Source of the DNA: Diaphorobacter nitroreducens
Lineage (GTDB): Bacteria > Pseudomonadota > Gammaproteobacteria > Burkholderiales > Burkholderiaceae_C
Reading direction: 5' to 3'
Length of the DNA stretch: 64,000 nt
NCBI GenBank assembly: GCA_003755025.1
Contig: RJVL01000003.1
Coordinates: 248,001-312,000, forward strand
Position 1 is the stretch's first letter, and every line of letters begins with the position of its first letter. Both the position numbers and the translations under genes were made by a program. This document shows, one piece after another, positions 27,644 through 37,887 of the stretch. The notes beneath the pieces are model-generated. The model had not been told where the DNA came from. It did not search any database and was given only the letters and a program-made list of their open reading frames with translations.

Positions 27644-28468
27644 TCATTGCGGCGGATGCAGGGGGGTCAGGTCCACTGGCGGTTCCGGAGCGGGTTCGGG
27701 GACCGAGGCGGGCGCAAGGGGGGGGAGCGGCGCAGGCAGTGCGGACGGGATCGTGACCGGCGATGTTTCCACGACCACGGGGGGCGGCACCGGCAGGGCC
27801 TGGGGCGAATGGAATTCCGCTGGCGGCTGGATTTTCGGAGGGTTGGGGACGGCCGGCGGCGCATTGGTGGCTGCAGGGACGCGGGCCAGCTTCTTGGGGG
27901 AAACCGGGCGTACCGTGGTGGCGGCGCCGGTTGGCCGCGGCGCGGCCTTGGCCGCCAGGCGCTTCTTCTCTTCCGCACTCAGCGCCTGGTATGCCTCCCA
28001 TCGGGCACGCCGGCTGTCGGCCGGGAGCCTGCTGGCGGCGGCATAGTTCAGTCGCGCCTGGCTGCGCTGCTGGGTGCTGAGGCTGGCCCAATCGGTAATG
28101 CGTGCGAGCATCTTCGCCTGCTCGTCCTCAGAGAGTGCGTGAAAGCCCGCCGCCAGGTTGAGCCAGTTGCGCTTTTGCCCTTCGCTGAGCACGCTCCAGC
28201 GGTCTGCAAGGGGGTAGAGCGCTTCTTTCTGAGGAGTGCTCAATTCTGTCCAGCGGGGGCCAGCCTCGGCTTGCGGAGCCTGCCGGGGCTCGCTGTAGAT
28301 TTTGTGCCTGCCATCTCCCAGCGCCTCGGCCGGGACAGGGGTACTGGGCGCCACCCGCACATAGGCAGCCATCCACCACCCCGTCGTCGCCAGCGCACCC
28401 AGCAAGACAAAAGCCAGCAAGAATGCTGGCAGGTGGGGGCGTGGGGCGTGCGGGGACGGCTCGTGCAT
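27644..28468 (-). CDS. DUF3106 protein, membrane-anchored, Pro-rich
   Basis: A 274-aa protein with one N-terminal membrane helix (FLLAFVLLGALATTGWWMAA), then a region of repeated WxxLSxxQ helices (RWTELSTPQKEALYPLADRW, RWSVLSEGQKRNWLNLA, ITDWASLSTQQRSQARLNY) typical of DUF3106, and a long Pro/Ala/Val tail. The bulk is probably periplasmic. The spacing of the helices recalls the CpxP/LTXXQ fold, a resemblance only. It lies 13 bp after the DUF3619 gene. Confidence 0.8.
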   Translation of the reverse strand: MHEPSPHAPRPHLPAFLLAFVLLGALATTGWWMAAYVRVAPSTPVPAEALGDGRHKIYSEPRQAPQAEAGPRWTELSTPQKEALYPLADRWSVLSEGQKRNWLNLAAGFHALSEDEQAKMLARITDWASLSTQQRSQARLNYAAASRLPADSRRARWEAYQALSAEEKKRLAAKAAPRPTGAATTVRPVSPKKLARVPAATNAPPAVPNPPKIQPPAEFHSPQALPVPPPVVVETSPVTIPSALPAPLPPLAPASVPEPAPEPPVDLTPLHPPQ

Positions 28469-28481
28469 GCAGGCAGTGATC

Positions 28482-28943
28482 TTATTGCGTCGTATTGGCT
28501 GTCTTGAGGTATTGCAGGAAGCCGGGGTCAGCATAGGCCGACGGGGGAAGATCGTCGGTCAGAAGCGCAGCGTCGACTTCGGCGATTTCGGTGGCCACCG
28601 TCTCATCCTGCGCCATATTGATGAAGACCAGCCCCACCACCAGCGCCGTCAGCGGCACGGCGGATACCAGGGCGCGCCACCAGTTGCCACCTTCGCTGCC
28701 CCAGCCGCTGAGCGTGGCGGTGGAGCCTTGCGAAGACACGTGCGTTGCCGCGGCTGTCTGACGGGCAGACTGTACGGCGGGGCGCTTGCGCTGCGCCAAC
28801 GCCTGCATGCGGGCGGCGCGCAGGCGCTCGGTGATGTCGTAGGGAAGGCTGGCATTGCCTTCGCTCAGGCGCGCCGTAAGGCGGCGGGCGAACGCATCCG
28901 CGGCCCGGTTGATTTCCGGCGGGTATTCTGGAGGGCGGTTCAT
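28482..28943 (-). CDS. DUF3619 protein, single-pass, candidate anti-sigma
   Basis: A 153-aa protein with a cytoplasmic N-terminal part (INRAADAFARRLTARLSEG, LRAARMQALAQRK), one membrane helix (about residues 98-117) and a short acidic periplasmic tail. This topology, and the ATGA overlap with the upstream sigma gene, are those of many anti-sigma factors, but DUF3619 has no established role and lacks a zinc HxxxCxxC motif. Confidence 0.8.
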   Translation of the reverse strand: MNRPPEYPPEINRAADAFARRLTARLSEGNASLPYDITERLRAARMQALAQRKRPAVQSARQTAAATHVSSQGSTATLSGWGSEGGNWWRALVSAVPLTALVVGLVFINMAQDETVATEIAEVDAALLTDDLPPSAYADPGFLQYLKTANTTQ

Positions 28944-29506
28944 AGCACGATTCCTTTGGCCTTCAGTGCCTTGCTGAGGGTTTGGATGGCCCGAAAGCAG
29001 TGTGTCTTGACGCTGCCTTCGGAGCAACCCATGGCGGCTGCGGTTTCTGCGACATCCATTTCTTCCCAGTAACGCATCAAAAATGCCTCCCGTTGACGCG
29101 GGGGCAGTTCTTGGATCTCGGCATCGATATCGCGCAGTACCTGGGCGCGACGCACAGAATCCTCTGCACTCTGTGCCATTTCGCCATTGGCAGCGGCGTG
29201 TACCTCGAGAAAATCAAAATCTGAACCATCGTCCGACGGGCCCTCGAAGTCGCTCAGGCTGGAAAAAAGCGCATTGCGCGTCTTCTGTCGCCGGAACCAA
29301 TCCAGCATGCAGTTGGTGAGGATGCGCTGGAAGAGCATGGGTAGCTCGGCCGGCGGTTTGTCGCCATAGTGCTCGGCCAGCTTGAGCATGCTGTCCTGAA
29401 CGATGTCCAACGCGGCCTCCTCATTGCGCACATGGTAAAGCGTGCGCTTGAAAGCACGCTTGTCCACGCTTTTGAGGAAGTCGGAGAGCTCTTGTTCAGT
29501 AGCCAA
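28940..29506 (-). CDS. ECF-type RNA polymerase sigma factor
   Basis: A 188-aa sigma-70 family factor. Region 2 covers about residues 10-75 (KRTLYHVRNEEAALDIVQDS, FQRILTNCMLDWFRRQK) and region 4 about 125-180 (LPPRQREAFLMRYWEEMDVAETAAAMGCS, then GSVKTHCFRAIQTL). No ATG fits; TTG 29506 (LATEQELSDF) is chosen, with TTG 29512 as alternative. It heads a four-gene operon with DUF3619, DUF3106 and RDD proteins. Confidence 0.88.
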   Translation of the reverse strand: MATEQELSDFLKSVDKRAFKRTLYHVRNEEAALDIVQDSMLKLAEHYGDKPPAELPMLFQRILTNCMLDWFRRQKTRNALFSSLSDFEGPSDDGSDFDFLEVHAAANGEMAQSAEDSVRRAQVLRDIDAEIQELPPRQREAFLMRYWEEMDVAETAAAMGCSEGSVKTHCFRAIQTLSKALKAKGIVL

Positions 29507-29792
29507 AGGCAAAAACCCAAGGAGGGCGAAAGCGGAGTGCGCGCGCAGGTGCGTGCAGCAAGCTGCGAAAGGCGGATTATCGCATTGCCGCGTATTTTTT
29601 ATGCCGTGCCGCGCCAACTGCATGTGTGCAGTGCAATAATGTGTACTGCAATTCAAAAAGGCAAACGGGTCCCGATCCGGCGCAACACTCATGGCGCCCA
29701 TGGCCGAGGCCTCAAGTCCCAAGTCGGCTTCACAAGAGTTCGTGCAAGGGGCACCCAAGGTTTTTCGTTAGAGAAATTCGCAAAGGTTGATC

Positions 29793-31589
29793 ATGGAAAT
29801 CTCCAAGGCCGAACTCACGTCGGCGGCTGCGGCCTCTCGCGGCGGCAACTCCTCATCTTCTCCCGGCGCCCAGGACCTCATGGGGTCCGAGATTCTCGTC
29901 AAGGCTCTGCAGGCCGAGAATGTTCAGTACATCTGGGGCTACCCCGGCGGCGCCGTGCTGTACATCTACGACGCGCTGTACAAGCAGGACACCATTCAGC
30001 ACGTGCTGGTGCGCCACGAACAGGCGGCGGTGCACGCGGCCGACGGTTATGCCCGCGCGACGGGCGAGGTCGGGGTGGCGCTGGTGACTTCCGGCCCCGG
30101 ATTGACGAATGCCGTGACGGGCATCGCCACGGCGTATATGGATTCGATCCCCATGGTGATCATCTCCGGCCAGGTGCCTACGCCCGCGATCGGGCTGGAT
30201 GCCTTCCAGGAGTGCGACACCGTGGGCATCACGCGTCCCATCGTCAAGCACAACTTCCTGGTCAAAGATGTGCGCGACCTGGCGGTGACGCTCAAAAAAG
30301 CCTTCCATATTGCGCGCACCGGCCGCCCCGGCCCCGTGGTGGTGGATATCCCGAAGGATGTGTCGTTCAAGAAGACGGCTTTCCATGGTTATCCGCAGAG
30401 CGTGGAAATGCGCTCTTACAACCCCGTCAAGAAGGGGCATGGCGGCCAGATCCGCAAGGCGCTGCAACTGCTGCTGGCCGCGAAACGACCTTATATCTAT
30501 ACCGGCGGCGGCGTGCTGCTGGGCAATGCGGTGCCCGAGCTGCGCACGCTCGTCGACATGCTGGGCTATCCGGTCACCCATACGCTGATGGGTCTGGGTG
30601 CCTACCCGGCCACCGACCGCAAATTCCTGGGCATGCTGGGCATGCACGGCACGATCGAGGCCAACAATGCCATGCAGAACTGCGACGTGCTGCTGGCCGT
30701 GGGCGCGCGCTTTGATGACCGCGTGATCGGCAATCCCAAGCATTTCGCGCAGAACGAGCGCAAGATCATCCATATCGATATCGACCCGTCGAGCATTTCC
30801 AAGCGCGTGAAGGTGGACATTCCGATCGTGGGCGATGTCAAGGACGTGTTGACTGAGCTGATCTCTATGATCCGCGAGACCACGACACGCCCCGACGCTG
30901 GCGCGCTGTCGGCGTGGTGGGATCAGATCGAGGCTTGGCGCGGCCGCGACTGCCTGAAGTACGACCGCGGGAACACCGAGGTGATCAAGCCGCAGTACGT
31001 GATCGAGACGCTGTGGAATATGACCCGCGATGCGGACGCATACGTCACCTCCGATGTGGGCCAGCATCAGATGTGGGCCGCCCAGTTTTACAAATTCGAC
31101 GAGCCGCGCCGCTGGATCAACTCCGGCGGCCTGGGCACCATGGGCGTGGGCATTCCCTATGCCATGGGCATCAAGCTGGCCAAGCCCGAGTCTGAGGTGT
31201 TCTGCGTGACGGGCGAAGGCTCGGTGCAGATGAACATCCAGGAGCTCTCCACCTGCCTGCAGTACAACACCCCTATCAAGGTGCTGTCGCTCAACAACCG
31301 CTACTTGGGCATGGTGCGCCAGTGGCAAGAAATTGAATACTCGGGCCGCTACAGCCACAGCTACATGGACGCGCTGCCCAACTTCGTGAAGCTGGCCGAG
31401 GCCTATGGCCACGTGGGCATGCTCATCGAGCGCCCGCAGGACGTGGAGCCGGCGCTGCGCGAAGCGCGCAAGCTCAAGGACCGCACGGTGTTCCTGGACT
31501 TCCGGACCGACCCCACCGAGAACGTGTTCCCGATGGTGCAGGCTGGCAAGGGCATCACCGAGATGCTGCTGGGGTCGGAAGACCTTTAA
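29793..31589 (+). CDS. ilvB: Acetolactate synthase large subunit (biosynthetic)
   Basis: The ThDP-dependent catalytic subunit makes acetolactate or acetohydroxybutyrate for valine, leucine and isoleucine. It is 598 aa with a variable Ser/Ala-rich N-terminus, then catalytic Glu in VRHEQAAVHAADGYARA, FAD region RFDDRVIGNPKHF and the ThDP site GEGSVQMNIQELSTC. ATG 29793 has AAAGG upstream. The following ilvN and ilvC are on the same strand. A 286-bp region separates it from the divergent sigma gene. Confidence 0.96.
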   Translation: MEISKAELTSAAAASRGGNSSSSPGAQDLMGSEILVKALQAENVQYIWGYPGGAVLYIYDALYKQDTIQHVLVRHEQAAVHAADGYARATGEVGVALVTSGPGLTNAVTGIATAYMDSIPMVIISGQVPTPAIGLDAFQECDTVGITRPIVKHNFLVKDVRDLAVTLKKAFHIARTGRPGPVVVDIPKDVSFKKTAFHGYPQSVEMRSYNPVKKGHGGQIRKALQLLLAAKRPYIYTGGGVLLGNAVPELRTLVDMLGYPVTHTLMGLGAYPATDRKFLGMLGMHGTIEANNAMQNCDVLLAVGARFDDRVIGNPKHFAQNERKIIHIDIDPSSISKRVKVDIPIVGDVKDVLTELISMIRETTTRPDAGALSAWWDQIEAWRGRDCLKYDRGNTEVIKPQYVIETLWNMTRDADAYVTSDVGQHQMWAAQFYKFDEPRRWINSGGLGTMGVGIPYAMGIKLAKPESEVFCVTGEGSVQMNIQELSTCLQYNTPIKVLSLNNRYLGMVRQWQEIEYSGRYSHSYMDALPNFVKLAEAYGHVGMLIERPQDVEPALREARKLKDRTVFLDFRTDPTENVFPMVQAGKGITEMLLGSEDL

Positions 31590-31607
31590 GCATCAAAAAG
31601 GCCTGTA

Positions 31608-31650
31608 ACGCTTGAATGACAAGCGCTAGTAGCTATTTATTTGATAGCGT
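31608..31650 (+). repeat. Dispersed palindromic repeat between ilvB and ilvN
   Basis: This well-preserved copy has ACGCTTGAATGACAAGCGCT followed by AGTAGCTATTTATTTGATAG. It lies 19 bp after the ilvB stop and could form two hairpins in the ilvBN message. Confidence 0.65.
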
Positions 31651-31729
31651 TTTCTGACGAATCTATTGTCTGCCAAGCCTGGCGCTTACCGGCGCCAGGG
31701 GAGGGCAGCGAGAAGAGGAAGCTCATCCC

Positions 31730-32221
31730 ATGAAACACATCATCGCCGTCCTGCTGGAGAACGAACCGGGTGCGCTGTCGCGCGTCGTTGGCCTGTTTTC
31801 CGCGCGGGGCTACAACATCGAATCGCTGACCGTGGCGCCCACCGAGGACGCGTCCCTGTCGCGCATGACCATCCAGACCCATGGATCGGAAGACGTGATC
31901 GAGCAGATCACCAAGCACCTGAACCGCCTCATCGAGGTGGTCAAGGTGGTTGACCTGACCGAAGGCGCCTACACCGAGCGCGAACTCATGATGGTGAAGG
32001 TGCGCGCCGTGGGCAAGGAGCGCGAAGAGATGAAGCGCATGGCCGACATCTTTCGCGGACGCATCATCGACGTGACCGAAAAGAGCTACACGATCGAGCT
32101 GACCGGCGACCAGTCCAAGAACGACGCTTTCCTGCAGGCCATCGACCGTACCGCCATTTTGGAGACGGTGCGCACGGGCGCCAGCGGCATCGGCCGTGGC
32201 GAACGCATCCTGCGTGTGTAA
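31730..32221 (+). CDS. ilvN: Acetolactate synthase small (regulatory) subunit
   Basis: A 163-aa regulatory subunit with the N-terminal ACT domain (HIIAVLLENEPGALSRVVGL, FSARGYNIESLTV) that mediates valine feedback, and the ALS_ss C-terminal domain ending GIGRGERILRV. It binds and activates IlvB. The gene is separated from ilvB by 140 bp holding a palindromic repeat. Confidence 0.95.
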   Translation: MKHIIAVLLENEPGALSRVVGLFSARGYNIESLTVAPTEDASLSRMTIQTHGSEDVIEQITKHLNRLIEVVKVVDLTEGAYTERELMMVKVRAVGKEREEMKRMADIFRGRIIDVTEKSYTIELTGDQSKNDAFLQAIDRTAILETVRTGASGIGRGERILRV

Positions 32222-33295
<1,074 letters not shown>

Positions 33296-33333
33296 TGCGT
33301 GAGCGCGGCCGGGCCGCGCTGGCGTCTTTCCCC

Positions 33334-33357
33334 AAGGCCACCCCGGTGGCCTTTTTT
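33334..33357 (+). terminator. Rho-independent terminator of the ilv operon
   Basis: AAGGCCAC (33334-33341) pairs with GTGGCCTT (33346-33353), with T-run to 33357. Confidence 0.85.
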
Positions 33358-33412
33358 GCGTGCGGGGCAGCGGCTACACTGCGTCCTTTTCCGCACGCGT
33401 GTGCGGAACAAA

Positions 33413-33458
33413 AATACTATTGATTTAATAGCTGTTGGCGCTTGCTGGATGGGCGCTG
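33413..33458 (-). repeat. Dispersed palindromic repeat before pssA
   Basis: On the minus strand it reads GCAAGCGCCAACAGCTATTA followed by AATCAATAGTATT. It ends 12 bp before the pssA start and probably lies in its leader. Confidence 0.65.
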
Positions 33459-33470
33459 GAGGTCGATTGA

Positions 33471-34304
33471 ATGCATGATGGCAACGACGCCGCCGAAAAC
33501 ACGGGCGTGATGGTGCGCAAGCGCCGCAAGGGCATCTACATCCTGCCCAACCTGTTCACGCTGGCAGCGTTGTTTGGCGGGTTCTATGCCATTGTCATGG
33601 CCATGAATGGCCGCTTCGACTATGCGGCGGTGGGAGTGTTCTGCGCCATGGTGCTGGACAGCCTGGATGGCCGCGTGGCGCGCATGACCAACACGCAAAG
33701 CGCGTTCGGCGAGCAGATGGACTCGCTGTCGGACATGGTGTCCTTCGGCGTGGCGCCTGCACTGATCGCCTACGAGTGGGCTCTCAGCGGCCTGGGGCGC
33801 TGGGGCTGGATCGCGGCCTTCGTCTACTGTTCGTGCGCTGCCTTGCGGCTGGCGCGCTTCAACGTCAACACCGGCACCGTGGACAAGCGCTGGTTCCAGG
33901 GGCTTCCATCTCCGGCCGCGGCGGCGCTGGTGACGGGCTTTATCTGGCTGCTGTCCGACGCGGGTGTGCAGCGTGGGCAGGACGGCCTGCTGACCTGGAG
34001 CCAGCTCACCTGGGTGATGTTCGGGCTGACGCTGTACGCCGGGCTCACCATGGTGACCAACGCGCCGTTCTACAGCTTCAAGGACCTGCACCTCAAGCGC
34101 AGCGTCCCCTTCACGGCCATCGTGCTCATCGTGCTGGGGATCGCCATCATCAACATCCATGCGCCCACGGTGCTGTTCAGCATTTTCGTGGCTTATGGAT
34201 TGAGCGGCTACGGCGTGTATGCATGGCGGCGTGCCAAGGGGTATCGGGCCAGCGTGATCAGCACCTCTAAGGACGAGCCCGAGGAGCGCGGGTTGCACGA
34301 GTAG
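33471..34304 (+). CDS. pssA: CDP-diacylglycerol--serine O-phosphatidyltransferase
   Basis: This membrane enzyme makes phosphatidylserine, the precursor of phosphatidylethanolamine. It is 277 aa. The CDP-alcohol phosphatidyltransferase motif D-G-x2-A-R-x8-G-x3-D-x3-D is visible in SLDGRVARMTNTQSAFGEQM followed by DSLSD. About eight hydrophobic helices are seen. Placement after ilvC and before leuA is common in betaproteobacteria. Confidence 0.94.
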   Translation: MHDGNDAAENTGVMVRKRRKGIYILPNLFTLAALFGGFYAIVMAMNGRFDYAAVGVFCAMVLDSLDGRVARMTNTQSAFGEQMDSLSDMVSFGVAPALIAYEWALSGLGRWGWIAAFVYCSCAALRLARFNVNTGTVDKRWFQGLPSPAAAALVTGFIWLLSDAGVQRGQDGLLTWSQLTWVMFGLTLYAGLTMVTNAPFYSFKDLHLKRSVPFTAIVLIVLGIAIINIHAPTVLFSIFVAYGLSGYGVYAWRRAKGYRASVISTSKDEPEERGLHE

Positions 34305-34346
34305 CCCTGCGTGTCGCCGTGTGTTTTTTGTGCTAGAGTCGTTCGC

Positions 34347-34400
34347 ATGCATTTCCTGTCGCTAGCACTACTACTGAACTTGTCCCTCGGGCAGGCATAG
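34347..34400 (+). CDS. leuL: Leucine-rich leader peptide (leuL-type)
   Basis: A 17-codon frame encodes MHFLSLALLLNLSLGQA with seven Leu codons (CTG, CTA x3, CTG, TTG, CTC), including the rare CTA three times. It is followed 27 bp later by a perfect hairpin with T-run and then leuA. This is the layout of ribosome-mediated attenuation: slow translation at low leucyl-tRNA would disfavour the terminator. Confidence 0.85.
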   Translation: MHFLSLALLLNLSLGQA

Positions 34401-34427
34401 TAGCGCGCGCGTACACACCTACTTCCC

Positions 34428-34466
34428 ACGGCCCGTGAGCACCAGCGACGGGCCGTTTTTGTTTTT
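34428..34466 (+). terminator. Attenuator terminator of leuA
   Basis: ACGGCCCGT (34428-34436) pairs perfectly with ACGGGCCGT (34448-34456), followed by TTTTTGTTTTT-like sequence. It lies between the leucine leader peptide and leuA, so it most likely acts as the attenuator. Confidence 0.85.
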
Positions 34467-34525
34467 CCGGGGTCGCTGGAGCACAGGTCAGACACCTACC
34501 TTGTTCCACGAAAGAGAGAATTCCG

Positions 34526-36199
34526 ATGCTGCAGAACCCCGCCGCCAAATACCGTCCCTTTGCCCCCGTGCGCCTGACGGACCGCACCTGGCCCGACGCG
34601 GTGATCGACCGCGCGCCCATCTGGTGCAGTGTGGACCTGCGCGACGGCAACCAGGCGTTGATCGAGCCCATGGATATCGCGCGCAAGACGCGCATGTTCG
34701 AGCAACTGGTGAAGATCGGATTCAAGGAGATCGAGGTGGGCTTCCCGTCGGCCTCCCAGGTCGAGTTCGACTTCGTGCGCAAGCTCATCGAGGAAGACCG
34801 CATTCCTGACGACGTGACCATTCAGGTGCTGACCCAGGCGCGTGATCATCTGATCCGTCGCACGTTTGAGGCACTGGAAGGCGCGCCCCGCGCCATCGTC
34901 CACCTCTACAACGCGACCGCGCCTGTGATGCGCCGCGTGGTGCTGGACATGAGCGAGGACGAAATCGTGGAACTGGCGCGTGGCAACGCGCAGATGTTCA
35001 AGGACATTGCTGCCCAGTACCCCCTTACCGACTGGACGTTCCAGTATTCGCCTGAGATGTACTCGGACACCGAACTGGAGTTTTCCAAGCGTGTGATCGA
35101 TGCGGTGACCGATGTGTGGCAGCCGACACCCCAGAAGAAGTGCATCATCAATCTGCCGACCACGGTGGAACACTCCACGCCGAACATCTTCGCGGACATG
35201 GTCGAGTGGACGCACCGCCACATCCAGCGCCGCGACAGCGTGGTGCTGTCGGTGCACCCGCACAACGACCGCGGCACCGCCACGGCAACGGCGGAGCTGG
35301 CCTTGATGGCGGGCGCCGACCGTCTGGAGGGCTGCCTCTTCGGCAACGGCGAACGTACGGGTAACCTGGACGTGGTGAACGTGGCTCTCAACATGTACAC
35401 GCAAGGCGTGCATCCGGGGCTGGACTTTTCGGACATCGACGGCATCCGCAGCACCGTGGAGTATTGCAACCAGTTACCCGTGCACCCGCGCCATCCGTAC
35501 GTGGGCGATCTGGTCTATACCTCTTTCTCCGGTTCGCATCAGGACGCTATCAAGAAAGCATTTGCCGCCCGGCGCGAGGGCGACATCTGGGAGATGCCCT
35601 ACCTGCCGATCGATCCCAAGGATCTGGGGCGCAGTTATGAAGCCATCATTCGCGTCAACAGCCAGTCCGGCAAGGGCGGCATCGCGTATCTGTTGGAGAG
35701 TGAATACGGCGTGCAACTGCCGCGGCGCTTGCAGATCGAGTTCAGCCAGGCAGTGCAGCGCGAAATGGACGCCAGCGGCAAGGAGCTCACGGCCGCCGAT
35801 CTGTGGAGTTTGTTCGAGCGCGAATACCGTCTGGACGAGGCAGCAACGCCGGTATACCGTATGGAAGGCGAAAACGGCACGGTTGCATTGCGCGGACAAC
35901 TGCCCTGGCAAGGCCAGACGCTGCAGATTGAAGGCGAAGGCACAGGCCCGATCGACGCATTCGTGCAGGCCGTGGCCGCTGCGCTGGACTGCGATGTGCG
36001 CGTGCTGGACTACAACGAACATGCCATCAGCGAGGGCGCCCACGCCAAGGCCGTGGCCTATGTCGAGATGCGCATCGATGATCGCCACACCGTATATGGG
36101 GTGGGCATGGATGCCAATATCGTGTCAGCCTCGATCCGTGCCATTCTTTCGGGGCTGCAGCGTGCTCCGCAAATACAAGCCCAGGTGATGGTTGCCTGA
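34526..36199 (+). CDS. leuA: 2-isopropylmalate synthase, long (LeuA type 2) form
   Basis: It condenses acetyl-CoA with 2-ketoisovalerate, the first committed step of leucine synthesis. The 557-aa protein belongs to the fungal/actinobacterial-like class: N-terminal [19 protein letters not shown]-barrel motif [17 protein letters not shown], metal-binding [11 protein letters not shown] and a C-terminal regulatory LeuA domain ([19 protein letters not shown]). It follows a leucine-rich leader and attenuator. A second, different synthase gene begins 35 bp downstream. Confidence 0.94.
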
Positions 36200-36234
36200 T
36201 TCCCTATCCCCACAACGACCTCAAGAGACGATCC

Positions 36235-37773
36235 ATGACCGACAAGCTCATCATTTTCGACACCACCTTGCGCGACGGCGAACAGTCGCCGGGAGCTTCC
36301 ATGACGCGCGATGAAAAGCTGCGCATTGCCCGTCAACTGGAGCGGCTGCGTGTGGATGTGATCGAGGCGGGTTTTGCCGCCAGTTCCAACGGCGACTTCG
36401 AATCGGTGCAGGCCATTGCGCGCGCAGTGAAGGATTCCACGGTCTGCTCGCTGGCACGTGCCAACGACCGGGACATCGCACGTGCTGCCGAGGCGCTCAA
36501 AGAGGCAAACCGCGCGCGCATCCATACGTTCATCGCCACCAGCGCGCTGCACATGGAAAAGAAGCTGCGCATGACGCCCGAGCAGGTGCTGGAGCAAGCC
36601 AGGCAGGCGGTGCGTTTTGCACGCAACCTGGTGGAGGACATCGAATTCAGCCCCGAGGATGGCTACCGCAGCGATCCGGACTTCCTGTGCCGCGTGATCG
36701 AGACGGTGATCGCGGAGGGCGCCACCACCATCAACGTGCCCGACACCGTGGGTTACGCCATTCCCGAGCTGTACGGCAACTTCATCAAGAACCTTCGCGA
36801 GCGCATTCCCAATAGTGACAAGGCCATCTGGTCCGTGCACTGCCACAACGATCTGGGCATGGCGGTCGCCAACTCGCTGGCGGGTGTGAAGATCGGCGGG
36901 GCACGCCAGGTGGAGTGCACCATCAACGGCCTGGGCGAGCGTGCGGGCAATTGTTCGCTGGAGGAGGTGGTGATGGCCGTGAAGACGCGGCGCGACTACT
37001 TCGGCCTGGACGTCGGCATCGATACCCAGCACATCGTGGCCGCCAGCCGCATGGTCAGCCAGACCACCGGCTTTGTGGTGCAGCCCAACAAGGCCGTGGT
37101 GGGCGCCAATGCGTTCGCCCACGCCTCGGGCATCCACCAGGACGGCGTGCTCAAGGCGCGCGACACGTACGAGATCATGCGCGCCGAGGACGTGGGCTGG
37201 AGCGCCAACAAGATCGTGCTGGGCAAACTCAGCGGCCGCAATGCGTTCAAGCAACGTCTGCAGGAACTGGGCGTCCAGTTGGAGAGCGAAGGCGAAATCA
37301 ACGTGGCGTTTGCCAAATTCAAGGAACTCGCCGACCGCAAGAGCGAGATCTTTGACGAGGACATCCTGGCACTCGTGAGCGACGAAAGCGTGACCAGCGA
37401 GAAGGAGCAGTTCGGCTTCGTGTCCCTGGCGCAGCACAGCGAAACGGGCGAACGGCCCGAGGCGACCATCGTGTTCACCGTGGACGGCAAGGAAGTCCGC
37501 AGCTCCTCGGAGGGCAACGGCCCGGTCGATGCCTCGATGAAGGCCATCGAGGCGCATGTGCGCAGCGGTGCCGAGATGGTGCTGTACTCGGTGAATGCCA
37601 TCAGTGGCTCCACCGAAAGCCAGGGCGAAGTCACCGTGCGGTTGCAGAGCGCCGGCCGCGTGGTGAATGGCGTAGGGGCCGACCCCGACATCGTGGTGGC
37701 ATCGGCCAAGGCCTACCTCAGTGCCCTGAATAAATTACAAAGTAAAGCTGAGCGCGTGGCAGCGCAGGGCTGA
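36235..37773 (+). CDS. leuA: 2-isopropylmalate synthase, classical (LeuA type 1) form
   Basis: A 512-aa synthase of the enterobacterial class with [18 protein letters not shown], the metal motif [18 protein letters not shown] and [15 protein letters not shown], plus [12 protein letters not shown]. The C-terminal LeuA regulatory domain is present ([36 protein letters not shown]). It is co-oriented with and close to the type 2 gene, so both probably answer to the same attenuator. Citramalate synthase is less likely given the length and motifs. Confidence 0.92.
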
Positions 37774-37807
37774 TACCGCATCCTATAATTCAGGCACTTT
37801 CTAAAAG

Positions 37808-37843
37808 AGTCGCGCAAGGCATTGATCTTGCGCGACTTTTTTT
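37808..37843 (+). terminator. Rho-independent terminator after the leuA pair
   Basis: AGTCGCGCAAG (37808-37818) pairs perfectly with CTTGCGCGACT (37827-37837), followed by seven T. A TATAAT at 37784-37789 just upstream lacks a clear -35 partner. Confidence 0.88.
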
Positions 37844-37887
37844 GATTTTGTACACTGCCACACAGTTTTTGCTGCTTGGAGCATTTG

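Noticed and set aside
29853-31412. A 519-codon antisense frame over ilvB.
   Set aside because: It is a His/Gly/Val-rich shadow of a strongly conserved gene.
37784-37843. A small RNA gene between leuA and the peptidase gene, from TATAAT to the terminator.
   Set aside because: There is no -35 match and the transcript would be almost only the terminator hairpin, so the terminator reading is simpler.
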